Origin: Paenibacillus xylanilyticus
GTDB taxonomy: Bacteria > Bacillota > Bacilli > Paenibacillales > Paenibacillaceae
Direction of reading: 5' to 3'
Assembly (NCBI RefSeq): GCF_009664365.1
Contig: NZ_CP044310.1
Coordinates: 5,829,501 to 5,893,500, forward strand
DNA length: 64,000 nucleotides
Within the stretch, counting starts at the first letter, position 1. Every line of letters starts with the position of its first letter. Positions 7,575 through 16,971 of this stretch are shown here, in pieces. The notes below the pieces were generated by a model. The model worked only from the letters and a program-made list of their open reading frames with translations, did not search any database and was not told the origin of the DNA. The position numbers and the translations under genes are program-made.

Positions 7575-10079
7575 CTATTCTTGGCCGTGGCAGTGTTTAT
7601 ACTTTTTGCCGCTGCCGCATGGACAAGGATCATTGCGGCCGATTTGGTCAGAGACTTTTACCGGGCGCTTCTCAGCAGGTTCTCCGCTAGTCGAGATTTG
7701 GCTCTCTTCCACTACCGCTTGACGTTCCTGATTGCTCTCGATTTGAGCTCTCATCACATAAGTTGCCACTTCTTCCTGAATCGAAGCAATCATCTGATGG
7801 AACATCTCGAAGCCTTCAAATTGGTACTCACGCAGTGGGTCTGTACCGCCGTATGCGCGCAGGTGGATACCTTGACGCAGTTGATCCATCGCATCAATGT
7901 GGTCCATCCACTTGCTGTCGACTGCACGAAGCACAACAACTTTCTCGAATTCACGAACCATTTCTTCACCGATACGCTCTTCGCGTGCATTGTACTTCTT
8001 CTGCACTTTATCAAACAGGTACTCGATGATTTCTTCGGCTTCCTTGCCCCACAGCTCGTCTTTGGTAATCGCACCATCATCCAGCAATTTGCTGTTCATG
8101 TAGTCCGCCACTTCCTGCAGTTCCCAGTTTTCTGGAATATCATCACTGCAGTGTGCTTCAACAATACGTTCAATGGAAGGCTTGATCATATCCATAACGA
8201 TCTGTTTGATATTTTCGGATTCAAGCACCTCGCGGCGCTGTTTATAAATAATCTCACGTTGTTGGTTCATGACATCATCATATTGAAGAACGACTTTACG
8301 TACGTCAAAGTTGTTTCCTTCAACACGCTTCTGTGCGGACTCAACTGCACGAGTAATCATGCGGCTCTCAATCGGTTGGTCCTCTTCAAAGCCTAGACGC
8401 TCCATCATGTTCAGTACGTTGTCTGCACCGAAACGTCTCATCAGCTCATCACCAAGTGACAGATAGAACTGTGTAGAACCCGGGTCACCCTGACGTCCTG
8501 CACGTCCGCGCAGCTGGTTATCGATCCGGCGTGATTCGTGACGCTCTGTACCGATGATATGAAGACCGCCCACTTCGGCTACCCCTTCACCCAAGATAAT
8601 ATCCGTACCCCGTCCAGCCATGTTGGTTGCGATCGTAACCGCACCTGCTTGACCAGCTCCAGAGATAATTTCTGCTTCTTCCGCATGGTATTTGGCATTC
8701 AGTACCTGGTGTTTGACACCACGGCGTTTCAGCATGTCGGAGAGACGCTCGGAGTTCTCGATCGATACTGTACCGACCAGAACCGGCTGGTTCTTGCTGT
8801 GGCGTTCCACGATCTCTTCAACTACAGCTTTAAACTTGCCGTCGATGCTCTTGTAAACGACATCTGCCATGTCATTCCGTTTGTTCGGACGGTTGGTCGG
8901 AATCTGCAATACTTCGAGGCCGTAGATTTTCTTAAACTCTTCTTCCTCGGTTTTCGCTGTACCCGTCATCCCCGCAAGCTTGCGGTACATCCGGAAGTAG
9001 TTCTGGAATGTGATTGTAGCGAGCGTCATGCTCTCGTTCTGTACCTCGATGCCTTCTTTTGCTTCAATCGCCTGGTGCAACCCGTCACTATAACGACGAC
9101 CAGCCATCAGACGGCCTGTAAACTCATCGACGATCATGACTTCTTCATCGCTGACTACGTAGTCGACGTCACGACGCATGATTACGTTCGCTTTCAGCGC
9201 TTGTACGATGTGATGGTTAAGCGTAACATTGGCGTGATCATACAAGTTCTCAATGCCGAATGCTTTCTCCGCCTTAGCTACCCCACCTTCAGTGAGGGCA
9301 ACGGATTTCACTTTGATATCTACTGTAAAGTCATCTTCCGGTGTCAGACGTTTCACAAAACGGTCTGCTGCATAGTACAAGTCAGTAGACTTTTGAGCTT
9401 GTCCGGAAATGATCAGAGGCGTACGCGCCTCATCGACCAGGATGGAATCTACCTCGTCAATGATACAGAAGAACAGCGGACGTTGTACCATTTGCTCTTT
9501 GTATAGCACCATGTTGTCACGCAGATAGTCGAAACCAAATTCATTGTTCGTTCCGTACGTAATATCACAAGCATATGCATGCTGTTTCAGCGCGTGGTCC
9601 ATGCCGCTCAGGTTAACCCCTACCGTCATGCCCAGGAATTCGTAGATCTGCCCCATTTCCTGGCTGTCACGCTGTGCCAAATAGTCATTGACGGTAACGA
9701 CGTGTACCCCTTTGGACATCAATGCATTCAGGTAAACCGGGAGAGTTCCCACGAGGGTTTTACCTTCACCCGTTTTCATCTCGGAGATGCGGCCCTCATG
9801 AAGAGCAATACCACCCAGCATCTGTACGTCATAGTGACGTTTGCCCAGAACCCGGCGGGATGCTTCACGTACCGTTGCGAATGCTTCCGGCAGAAGCTCG
9901 TCCGTTGTTTCCCCTTTTTCGATACGGGCACGGAATTCCTCGGTTTTGGCTTTCAGTTGCTCATCAGACAACGCCTGAAATTGTGGTTCCAGTTTATTGA
10001 TCACATCGACCGTCTTCATCAGACGTTTAACATCACGTTCGTTCATGTCGCCGAAGATCTTTTTGACAAGTCCTAGCAT
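7575..10079 (-). CDS. secA: Preprotein translocase ATPase SecA
   Basis: Motor ATPase of the Sec export pathway; it binds SecYEG and drives unfolded preproteins across the membrane. The frame from ATG 10079 gives 834 aa, the usual length. Visible are Walker A (MKTGEGKTLVGTLP near residue 100), Walker B (FCIIDEVDSILVDEARTPLIISG near residue 205), NMAGRGTDI in motor domain 2, and the C-terminal zinc/SecB-binding tail RNDPCPCGSGKKYKHCHGQE. The open frame extends 32 codons further upstream, but those residues do not belong to SecA, and the AAAGGGG ribosome site sits 8 bp before ATG 10079. Order hpf-secA-prfB matches Bacillus. Its load here includes many exported envelope proteins. Confidence 0.98.
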   Translation of the reverse strand: MLGLVKKIFGDMNERDVKRLMKTVDVINKLEPQFQALSDEQLKAKTEEFRARIEKGETTDELLPEAFATVREASRRVLGKRHYDVQMLGGIALHEGRISEMKTGEGKTLVGTLPVYLNALMSKGVHVVTVNDYLAQRDSQEMGQIYEFLGMTVGVNLSGMDHALKQHAYACDITYGTNNEFGFDYLRDNMVLYKEQMVQRPLFFCIIDEVDSILVDEARTPLIISGQAQKSTDLYYAADRFVKRLTPEDDFTVDIKVKSVALTEGGVAKAEKAFGIENLYDHANVTLNHHIVQALKANVIMRRDVDYVVSDEEVMIVDEFTGRLMAGRRYSDGLHQAIEAKEGIEVQNESMTLATITFQNYFRMYRKLAGMTGTAKTEEEEFKKIYGLEVLQIPTNRPNKRNDMADVVYKSIDGKFKAVVEEIVERHSKNQPVLVGTVSIENSERLSDMLKRRGVKHQVLNAKYHAEEAEIISGAGQAGAVTIATNMAGRGTDIILGEGVAEVGGLHIIGTERHESRRIDNQLRGRAGRQGDPGSTQFYLSLGDELMRRFGADNVLNMMERLGFEEDQPIESRMITRAVESAQKRVEGNNFDVRKVVLQYDDVMNQQREIIYKQRREVLESENIKQIVMDMIKPSIERIVEAHCSDDIPENWELQEVADYMNSKLLDDGAITKDELWGKEAEEIIEYLFDKVQKKYNAREERIGEEMVREFEKVVVLRAVDSKWMDHIDAMDQLRQGIHLRAYGGTDPLREYQFEGFEMFHQMIASIQEEVATYVMRAQIESNQERQAVVEESQISTSGEPAEKRPVKVSDQIGRNDPCPCGSGKKYKHCHGQE

Positions 10080-10888
10080 GGTATACCCCTTTCGTGCAAA
10101 ACAGAATAGACCCCCTGCTGCCGCCATGCGACACCATCGGATGGATATGTACATCCACTTGCCCGGGGGTGACAAACGATATAAACATTAATATGGATGA
10201 ATCAACTCCAGGCTTGACCAGGGTTACTCATGAAGCTGATTCGATATTCACGGACTCGCGCCTTGCATAATAAGGGCAATTCCAAACCTTACGAATCATG
10301 TTCATGGTGCTGTGCCTGTCATTGATTATGATTAGCGATCATTCGTTGACAATTCCTCATCAGGACAATGATTCTCTTGCATAAATTGTAACAGTTTGTA
10401 AGGGTCGCCGCAACACGCCGAGGCATACTTCTTGGAACTTCTGGAGCCTCTTCGTACACGTTTAAGTGCAAAAAATCATAGCCGTTAGCGGAAGCCTTTC
10501 TTTTCGCTGTCATATTTACAGATCATATGGTTAGTTTAAGAAAATGTTCATGGTAAAATTGGAACCTTTTCTCAGTTTACTGAGTCTATCATAAAACTCC
10601 ATTATTTACACATTAAGAGTGTAAAAGTTCATCTTTTGGGTAGGCAGTACTCTTGCTTCCTACTCTCTATTAGACGCAGCTGCATGGGAAATAGTTTCAT
10701 AAACTTGCTTGCACAAATTTTCCCGGCTGCGTCCATGCAGAAAAGAGCCCCATCCCGTATGGGACAGAGGCTCTTGTTAGTTTGTTCAATTAATCATACA
10801 GGATACGAAGATGTCCTCCTGCAGTCCAATTTTCGTAAGTACTCATTTTAACCTTTAATGGGTCATTCAGTATTGTCGTACAAGGAGG
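10080..10888. other. Intergenic region between hpf and secA (809 bp)
   Basis: No convincing gene. The minus strand has a 64-codon frame (10319-10513) without a ribosome site, which I do not accept. A symmetrical motif TTTACAC-N7-GTGTAAA at 10605-10625 resembles the end motifs of the dispersed repeats and precedes a TATGAT -10-like box. A second inverted repeat pairs GACGCAGC (10673) with GCTGCGTC (10727). The hpf terminator is at 10741-10777. The secA promoter must lie here, but no strong SigA match stands out. Confidence 0.5.
10741..10777 (-). terminator. Terminator downstream of hpf
   Basis: AAGAGCC-TC-TGTCCCATACGGGATGG-GGCTCTTTTC on the minus strand: an 8-bp outer stem, an inner TCCC/GGGA stem and a short T-run, about 110 bp after the hpf stop. 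Confidence 0.7.
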
Positions 10889-11452
10889 TTAACCTTGCTC
10901 GATTAGACCATATTTCCCATCGTTCCGTTTGTACACGACGCTGACTTCTTCATTCTCAATGTTGGAGAATACGAAGAAATTGTGGCCGACCATGTTCATT
11001 TGGAGGATTGCCTCTTCCACGTCCATCGGTTTCAACATAAACCGCTTGGTCCGTACCACTTCCAGGTCATCGTCCTCTGTATCCATATCCAGTTCAGCAG
11101 TAGCTACTGTACCTGTCGGATCTTCAACGAAGAGTGTTTTCAAGCTGCCTTCCTGGCGGAACTTCCGGTTAACTTTCGTTTTGTGTTTACGGATCTGACG
11201 TTCCAACTTGTCCACCACAGCATCAATGGAAGCGTACATGTCGTCGCTCTCATCTTCAGCGCGGAGCACAATGCCTTTCAAAGGGATCGTCACCTCAACC
11301 GTATGCAAGCCTCTCGTCGTGCTCAATGTAACAGCACCGTCAGAGTTAAGGGGTGCATCGAAATACTTCTCGAGTCTACTCAACTTTTTGTCGACATAAT
11401 CTTTCAAAGCATCGGTAACCTCGATTTGTTGACCTCGAATACTTAAATTCAT
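10889..11452 (-). CDS. hpf: Ribosome hibernation-promoting factor, long form
   Basis: Binds the 30S subunit and dimerises 70S ribosomes into inactive 100S particles in stationary phase. From ATG 11452 it is 187 aa. The N-terminal HPF/YfiA domain (MNLSIRGQQIEVTDALKDYV, residues 1-100) is followed by a linker and the C-terminal dimerisation domain (RTKRFMLKPMDVEEAILQMNMVGHNFFVF, residues about 130-185), so this is the long form. A longer frame to 11533 exists, but AAGGAGGAG lies 6 bp before ATG 11452 and the promoter lies between the two starts, which excludes the longer version. Known in Bacillus as YvyD. Confidence 0.96.
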   Translation of the reverse strand: MNLSIRGQQIEVTDALKDYVDKKLSRLEKYFDAPLNSDGAVTLSTTRGLHTVEVTIPLKGIVLRAEDESDDMYASIDAVVDKLERQIRKHKTKVNRKFRQEGSLKTLFVEDPTGTVATAELDMDTEDDDLEVVRTKRFMLKPMDVEEAILQMNMVGHNFFVFSNIENEEVSVVYKRNDGKYGLIEQG

Positions 11453-11480
11453 AGGGCACTCCTCCTTTTCCTTTGCCACT

Positions 11481-11510
11481 TCATTATAACACGAATGTAA
11501 GCGCCATGTA
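11481..11510 (-). promoter_or_regulatory. SigA-type promoter of hpf
   Basis: TTTACA (11505-11510), 18-bp spacer, perfect TATAAT (11481-11486) on the minus strand, about 30 bp before ATG 11452. In Bacillus hpf is also driven by stress and stationary-phase sigma factors; I found no clear SigB or SigH box. Confidence 0.8.
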
Positions 11511-11710
11511 AAAACTCCCGGTGACCGAATCATGACATCTATTCAAGCCACATCTGCTCACCTACGCGTAACGCCATATTTCGAGATATTTCACGATATT
11601 CAGGCGAAATTCCGTATTTACATGATGTTGATATAGTGCGCTTGAAGAAGTAATTAACCGTTTTCCTCATTTCTCAATCTATTATGTAATATCTTAAAAT
11701 AAATCTATTA

Positions 11711-11746
11711 GAAAAACAAAAAAAGACCCCGGAAAACCGGAGTCTA
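11711..11746 (-). terminator. Terminator of the cold-shock gene
   Basis: Minus strand GACTCCGG-TTTT-CCGGGGTC followed by TTTTTTTGTTTTT, about 65 bp after the stop codon. Confidence 0.85.
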
Positions 11747-11809
11747 TTGCTAGCGATAATTCAATTGGTAACCATCTAACCATATATGTAGGTCGGATTG
11801 TCCGGATGA

Positions 11810-12007
11810 TTATAATTTGATTACGTTAGCGGCTTGAGGTCCACGTGCGCCTTCGACGATGTCGAATTCTACGGATTGACCTTCTTCCAAAGTTTTGAAG
11901 CCTTCGGATTGAATTGCGGAGAAGTGTACGAATACGTCGCCGCCATCTTCAGTCTCGATGAAACCGTAACCTTTTTCTGCGTTGAACCATTTTACTTTAC
12001 CTTGCAT
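11810..12007 (-). CDS. Cold-shock protein (CspA/CspB family)
   Basis: 65-aa single-stranded nucleic-acid binding OB-fold protein, usually an RNA chaperone. RNP1 (KGYGFIE near residue 12) and RNP2 (DVFVHFSAI near residue 24) are intact, and it ends GPQAANVIKL. ATG 12007 has an AAGGGAA ribosome site. It has its own promoter at 12074-12103 and a 5' leader of about 60 nt, and its own terminator, so it is a single-gene unit between the motility cluster and hpf. Which Csp paralogue it is cannot be decided. Confidence 0.96.
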   Translation of the reverse strand: MQGKVKWFNAEKGYGFIETEDGGDVFVHFSAIQSEGFKTLEEGQSVEFDIVEGARGPQAANVIKL

Positions 12008-12073
12008 GCACTAACATTCCCTTCGTCGTCAAATGAAGTGAGGCTCTAGCAAAGGCCTTAGCCCACAATTCAG

Positions 12074-12103
12074 ACTATACCATCCAGACTTATCCATTGT
12101 CAA
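12074..12103 (-). promoter_or_regulatory. SigA promoter of the cold-shock gene
   Basis: Consensus TTGACA (12098-12103), 18-bp spacer, TATAGT (12074-12079) on the minus strand. Transcription would start near 12066 and leave a leader of about 60 nt. Confidence 0.85.
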
Positions 12104-12181
12104 TTGGTAAAGAAAATGTTTTATTGGAATTATTTTGTAGATTAATGTTGGATTTTAAGGAATAAACACATGAAACTTACT

Positions 12182-13417
12182 TTACTCTTTTAATAGGGAG
12201 ACAATATGAGCAAGTGTATCCATACCGCTCTGCTGAAGTGAATCAGTTATAGAGTTTAAATAGAACATGTTATGTTCAACGACTCGTGCGAAAGACTGAA
12301 TAACTTTAATAGCTATTTCTTCACTTAAACCGTTATGATAACCAGCAACACCCACTAGATGTATTCTTAACATGGAGTACAACACTGACATCCTTGTAAA
12401 ATGATTAAATATATCACTCTTCTTAATGTTAGGAAATAGACTTTCAAATATATAATTAACTAAATAATTTTCCAATATATAACCATAGTCTTCATTAAAC
12501 CTTTTGTAATAATTCGAATAGTTCTCTTTATAGGTAATTTTCAATTTTTCTAAATCAAATGTTTCCTTTTCTTGAATATTAAAACCTTTACACATATCGA
12601 TATAACTTTCCAAATATCTTGGCACTTCTCCACCTGAAACGTTTCTCTTCTGGATTAATTCAACCACAAGCCTTAACTGTAGCTCAGGACTACTTTTAAT
12701 ATTCATGAGACTAGCGATATATTCTTTATTGTTTATTTTACTTTTATATTCTGCGATCACGGTAGCAATTTTGTTATATTCTTTAGAATCTATCAGTGAT
12801 TGTACCTTATTAATAAAGATACCTAAGAAAATCATTCTATCACTCAGCTCTAAACTTCTGTTTTGAATGATTCCGATAGTAAACATTCTTAATGGCCAGA
12901 ATAGATTTTCTCCATTCTCTGATTTCGATGAATCTAAAAAATCATTATTCATGCCCCAAGCTGAATTCATATCATACTCAGTGTGTTCAAATTCAATACC
13001 TTCTGGATTCAACAGAGCCAACCTGGAAATTTCAGGACAAGACAACTTAGCAGACATTTCGTAATTAGTATCCACTTTATTTATCACTCTAGGATAGGTT
13101 GTACATGTAGCTGATAACATCTCTTCCCCAATGGTCGCCTGTATACCGCATAAACCGCTCTCTTCCAACATCGGACAGCGCTTATGATCATCCATTACAA
13201 AGTATGCATACTGCGAATCACTAGAGGTGCCATTTTTGATACGTTTCATAGAATCATTTAGTTTCTTGCCAAGTACGGGATGCTTAAGGTTTTTATAGTT
13301 TTTGAACGTCTTTTTATCTAATGTGACTCTCCATCCAACACAGCAGCTATCTTCGCAAGCTGACCCTATACAAGAAAAATTTTTCATGTATGTCGGCATT
13401 AGTGTTTCTTTCTGCAT
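12182..13417 (-). CDS. fliB: Flagellin lysine-N-methylase
   Basis: FliB-family enzymes methylate the epsilon-amino group of surface lysines of flagellin. The 411-aa protein has the cysteine-rich N-terminus of the family: SCIGSACEDSCCVGW (residues about 15-29), a second cluster RCPMLEESGLCGIQ and CTTYPRV, consistent with the CxxxCxxCC metal-cluster class. The rest is alpha-helical without clear motifs. ATG 13417 is preceded by AGGAGGGAA. It lies 51 bp behind the VWA-TIG gene, which is 13 bp behind the fliT-like gene, so it is probably expressed with the late-flagellar genes. The likely substrate is the Hag protein at 19353-20174. The gene is A/T-rich compared with hag and secA. Confidence 0.88.
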   Translation of the reverse strand: MQKETLMPTYMKNFSCIGSACEDSCCVGWRVTLDKKTFKNYKNLKHPVLGKKLNDSMKRIKNGTSSDSQYAYFVMDDHKRCPMLEESGLCGIQATIGEEMLSATCTTYPRVINKVDTNYEMSAKLSCPEISRLALLNPEGIEFEHTEYDMNSAWGMNNDFLDSSKSENGENLFWPLRMFTIGIIQNRSLELSDRMIFLGIFINKVQSLIDSKEYNKIATVIAEYKSKINNKEYIASLMNIKSSPELQLRLVVELIQKRNVSGGEVPRYLESYIDMCKGFNIQEKETFDLEKLKITYKENYSNYYKRFNEDYGYILENYLVNYIFESLFPNIKKSDIFNHFTRMSVLYSMLRIHLVGVAGYHNGLSEEIAIKVIQSFARVVEHNMFYLNSITDSLQQSGMDTLAHIVSLLKE

Positions 13418-13468
13418 TATTTCCCTCCTGAACTTAAAAACAAGGGGCCGAATTGGCCCCCTATTAAC

Positions 13469-16400
13469 CTACTTGTACTCAAAATTCAAAGTCCCACTTG
13501 CTTGTCCATCTGGATTGATAATGAAGAAAGATACAACGCCAGGAGACGCAGCAGCCGGCACCCTAAACATGGCACGTTTAGAATTTACAAAGGTTGAGGG
13601 GTAGTTTACCCCATTAAAATTAATCATACCACCCGATACAATGTTACGACCATCAATATATATATAAGTCCCTCCAGCAACAGGGCCAGAAGATGGTGAA
13701 ACTCCTGTAACAACAGGTGCAGGCAATGCTGGAGGTGCATCATAGGTATAGTCCATCGCAGCTGAGAGACCACTAGGATTAGTGATTCTTATCTCTACCG
13801 TTCCTGGATTTGCTCTTGCTGGAGTGGTTAGCATAATTCTCTTGGAGTTAATATAGGTGTGACTAACTTCAATCCCATCAACAGTAACAATCATCCCTTG
13901 AGCAAAATAAGAGCCATCAACATAGACTAAAGTTCCTCCAGTCATCGGTCCACTATTAGGCGAAAGTTTTGTTATTGTCGGGATGTCATCCTTATACTCA
14001 AATCCCCCAACCAATGTTGATGATTTACCATCAGGATTAGTTAACGTAATATCTACTTTCCCTGTAACTAATACAGCAGGGACTGTAACTCTTACGTTGC
14101 TTGAATTCATATAAGCAGTTAGAGTCAATGGAGTAGAGCCAAACATGACCGTCGCTTCCCTTTGGAAATCAGTCCCGAAAATATCAATGACATATCCACC
14201 ACGCATGTTTCCTGTGTTCGGATTAATACTTGAAATGACTGGATCTGGATAAATCGGAGGTGCATCATAAGTGAATGCACTAGTCATCAAAGCAGATTGG
14301 TCATCTGAATTTAAAACTTTTAGATCAACTGGTCCCGGATTTAAACCCGCTGGCGTAGTTATCATCATTCTTTTAGCATTTACATAAACAGCATTCAAAT
14401 CAACGTCTTGTCCATTCATAGTAAAAAATAGTTTACTATTTGAATTGAAGCCAGTTCCGTCCACATAGACAGTAGTTTTCCCTACCAGTGGACCACTACT
14501 TGGTGAAATACTCTTCAATGTAGGTGCTGGTAACTTCGGCGGTGCATCATAGGTGAAAGCACTGTCCACCGAAACACTTTGCATGTCAGGATTAACAATT
14601 CCCACACTAATAGCTTCTGAACTTGTCCATGGTGGAGTGACTATCATCAATCTGCTCGAATTAATAAACGTTGTTTTAATTTCAGAAGCTCCCCATACAA
14701 CTTTTGCACCTGATACAAAATCCTTCCCATCAATATAAACTGTGGTTCCACCAACTAAAGGTCCATTTGATGGATTAATCGAATCAATTGAAGGAGCATT
14801 CGGTGGTGGGGGGGATACATATTTAAATGCTTGGGGGAGAGTCGAAATCGTTCCGTCAGTATTCACTACCTTTACATCTACTGTTTCTTCTTGTGACCAT
14901 GTTGGTGACTTGACGGTGATTTTATTTTTAGAATAAAAAACTAAACCCTGAGCTTCTACATCACCAAAATATACTTTACTGGACTTTTCAAATAATTGAC
15001 CTGTTAAAGTTACTGTTTCATTACCTGTAGTATACCCCTCACCTGGAGTTACCTCTGTAAGTTCCATTTGGGGTGGAGTATCGTAAGTAAAAGCATTTGG
15101 CAACGTAATTTGTGTACCGTCTGGATTTTCAATGACTACATCAACTGGACCTGGACTAGATGAAGGTGGCGTTGATGCAAATAAATAGATTGAAGAATGG
15201 CGGGTTACATTACTGGAATATCCCTCTCCAACTTTCACCTTCACACCTGTCATAAAATACTTTCCTGAGATGACCATATTCGTGCCACCTGTCATTGGTC
15301 CTGAAGCTGGCTGTAAGTCATCGACTTCTGGATCTGCATAATAATCAAAATTTGCTGTTGCAGACTGATTATCTGTATTATAGACAGTTAGTTGAACATT
15401 CCCCTGATTCCCGGATGGAACTATAACTTCCAACCTTCCATCACTAATCCAGTCTACAGAAGAGGAAAAATATCCCCCAAACTTAACCATTGCACCAGGG
15501 AGAAAGTGTTGCCCTTCTATAACTACTTTTTCTCCTCCATCTACTATAGCTTTATTCGGAGTGACATTTGTAATGGTAGGCGCTGGATACTTTATTGTTA
15601 AATTAGAAGATGGAATAACATAATCTCTACTGACCCCTGTATAATCTTTATAAGTGATTTTTGAACCATTTTTGGTCACAGGGAATTTTCCAGCGATTCC
15701 ATCAGTCTTTTGACGGATTTTATAAGTAAAACTAAGTGTATCTTTTTTCAGCTCAAGAAAGCTCCATGTCAGGGTGTTCCCAGAAACAATAGGTTTTGGT
15801 ATATTGTTATTATAAGAATCTGGAACAATTTCAAAATTATCGGGTACAATGTCAGTAACCACCACATCATAAGCGCTCGCTAACCCAATTTCTTTTACAA
15901 TAGCAGCATAAATATCAGAGAGACCGGTAGATCCAAGAACAAAATGATGATGATGGGATGTTGTTGCCATATCCTTCATTAGTTTGTTTGGACCGCTTGT
16001 TTCAGGATTAGTGCTCTGATCAAGCAATGCAATTGTATAAAAGACAATACCTGCATTTTTTGCTTCTTCGGCCTTTTTAAGAGAGTACTGATATGCATTT
16101 AATCCATCCCCAGCTTCAGTAGCATCCCCGTCTGTCAAAAGCACAATTACTGGTTGTGCGTCTGCTCGATGGCTGTCCAACATTTCTCTTGCTTTATCAA
16201 TTGCAGAAGCTGTTCCTGTGCCTCCTCCTGAGTTGATAGTGTCAATGTATTTTTTAACTGTCGTGGCGTCGCTTGTAAGCTCCACACCTTTGCTGGGGCT
16301 ACTCTGATAATCCACGATACCAACTTGGTGTTTGGTTAAATCCATAAGATCAATGAATCCCTTGGCTGCCGCCTTAGCACTATTCATTTTTTCTTGTCCC

Positions 16401-16636
16401 ATACTACCTGACTTGTCTATAACTAAAATAACATCATTAGGCTTTACTACATTAACAGGTGGGGTTCCTTGAATACTAAGAGTAACCTCAGCTTCTTCAC
16501 CTACTAAAATACTAGAAGGATTCACCATCTTAGTAGCTGACACATAGTCTGTTGCAGCTTGAGATGTAAAAGGGAATGAACTGACCCCCAATAAAAACAC
16601 TAACATCATAACCAGCATTTTTTTTAACTTTCTCAT
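13469..16636 (-). CDS. Secreted VWA protein with eight IPT/TIG domains
   Basis: 1055-aa exported protein. Residues 1-28 are a signal peptide (KKMLVMMLVFLLGVSS, cleavage near SQAA). A von Willebrand A domain follows (about 67-255) with an intact metal-binding MIDAS: DKSGS, a threonine in GGGTGTAS and LLTDGD. Then a beta-rich DUF11/adhesin-like segment (about 260-350), then eight tandem IPT/TIG immunoglobulin-like domains (about 355-1055), each opening with a variant of PxVxxVxPxxGPxxGGT. There is no LPXTG, SLH or membrane anchor. It lies 13 bp after the fliT-like gene and 51 bp before fliB, inside the late-flagellar unit. A natural run of four histidines occurs in the VWA domain. A metal-dependent adhesin or flagellum-associated surface protein is my inference; no function is established. 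Confidence 0.88.
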   Translation of the reverse strand: MRKLKKMLVMMLVFLLGVSSFPFTSQAATDYVSATKMVNPSSILVGEEAEVTLSIQGTPPVNVVKPNDVILVIDKSGSMGQEKMNSAKAAAKGFIDLMDLTKHQVGIVDYQSSPSKGVELTSDATTVKKYIDTINSGGGTGTASAIDKAREMLDSHRADAQPVIVLLTDGDATEAGDGLNAYQYSLKKAEEAKNAGIVFYTIALLDQSTNPETSGPNKLMKDMATTSHHHHFVLGSTGLSDIYAAIVKEIGLASAYDVVVTDIVPDNFEIVPDSYNNNIPKPIVSGNTLTWSFLELKKDTLSFTYKIRQKTDGIAGKFPVTKNGSKITYKDYTGVSRDYVIPSSNLTIKYPAPTITNVTPNKAIVDGGEKVVIEGQHFLPGAMVKFGGYFSSSVDWISDGRLEVIVPSGNQGNVQLTVYNTDNQSATANFDYYADPEVDDLQPASGPMTGGTNMVISGKYFMTGVKVKVGEGYSSNVTRHSSIYLFASTPPSSSPGPVDVVIENPDGTQITLPNAFTYDTPPQMELTEVTPGEGYTTGNETVTLTGQLFEKSSKVYFGDVEAQGLVFYSKNKITVKSPTWSQEETVDVKVVNTDGTISTLPQAFKYVSPPPPNAPSIDSINPSNGPLVGGTTVYIDGKDFVSGAKVVWGASEIKTTFINSSRLMIVTPPWTSSEAISVGIVNPDMQSVSVDSAFTYDAPPKLPAPTLKSISPSSGPLVGKTTVYVDGTGFNSNSKLFFTMNGQDVDLNAVYVNAKRMMITTPAGLNPGPVDLKVLNSDDQSALMTSAFTYDAPPIYPDPVISSINPNTGNMRGGYVIDIFGTDFQREATVMFGSTPLTLTAYMNSSNVRVTVPAVLVTGKVDITLTNPDGKSSTLVGGFEYKDDIPTITKLSPNSGPMTGGTLVYVDGSYFAQGMIVTVDGIEVSHTYINSKRIMLTTPARANPGTVEIRITNPSGLSAAMDYTYDAPPALPAPVVTGVSPSSGPVAGGTYIYIDGRNIVSGGMINFNGVNYPSTFVNSKRAMFRVPAAASPGVVSFFIINPDGQASGTLNFEYK

Positions 16637-16649
16637 ATTTGGCCTCCCA

Positions 16650-16970
16650 TTATTGCTTTCTATCGATAAAGTAAGATTCTGTTAATATCGCTGTCTCATA
16701 CTGCTTAGTAAGCAACGGAGCCATATCGTGACTTTTTTGCATACGATTTAACGCAAGTTCTATTAAAGCTTGGATTGAATTATTCAATTCATTAAGATCA
16801 CTTAATATAACTAGCTCATTTAAATCGTATTGCTTGTTCTCTTTAGAATGTAACACATTAAATAACTGATCAATTCTCTCTTCATGTAGCAGATATATCT
16901 TCGCATCCTGACTCTCTATGATCTCTTCATACAATTTTTTTAAGAGCACCATCACCTGATAACGTTCCAT
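16650..16970 (-). CDS. FliT-like flagellar chaperone (by position)
   Basis: 106-aa mainly helical protein starting at ATG 16970, one base after the fliS stop; the longer frame upstream overlaps fliS and is not used. In Bacillus this position is occupied by fliT, the export chaperone of the cap protein FliD. Size, charge and helix content agree (for example LLKKLYEEIIESQDAKIYLLH), but I see no diagnostic motif, so the name rests on position. The start site has GGGAAATGAG. Followed after 13 bp by the VWA-TIG gene. Confidence 0.65.
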   Translation of the reverse strand: MERYQVMVLLKKLYEEIIESQDAKIYLLHEERIDQLFNVLHSKENKQYDLNELVILSDLNELNNSIQALIELALNRMQKSHDMAPLLTKQYETAILTESYFIDRKQ

Positions 16971-16971
16971 C

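Larger units (their letters stand above)
11453..11809. other. Intergenic region between csp and hpf (357 bp)
   Basis: Contains the hpf promoter and the cold-shock gene terminator. The rest, about 11520-11700, shows no reading frame with a ribosome site and no strong repeat. Confidence 0.6.

Noticed and set aside
10319..10513. 64-codon minus-strand frame between hpf and secA
   Set aside because: No ribosome site before the ATG, no recognisable composition, and the region is otherwise non-coding.
10605..10625. TTTACAC-N7-GTGTAAA as a fifth repeat copy
   Set aside because: It has the end motif only; the core TTCCGATCGCTGTTATCCCC is missing, so it is at most a remnant.
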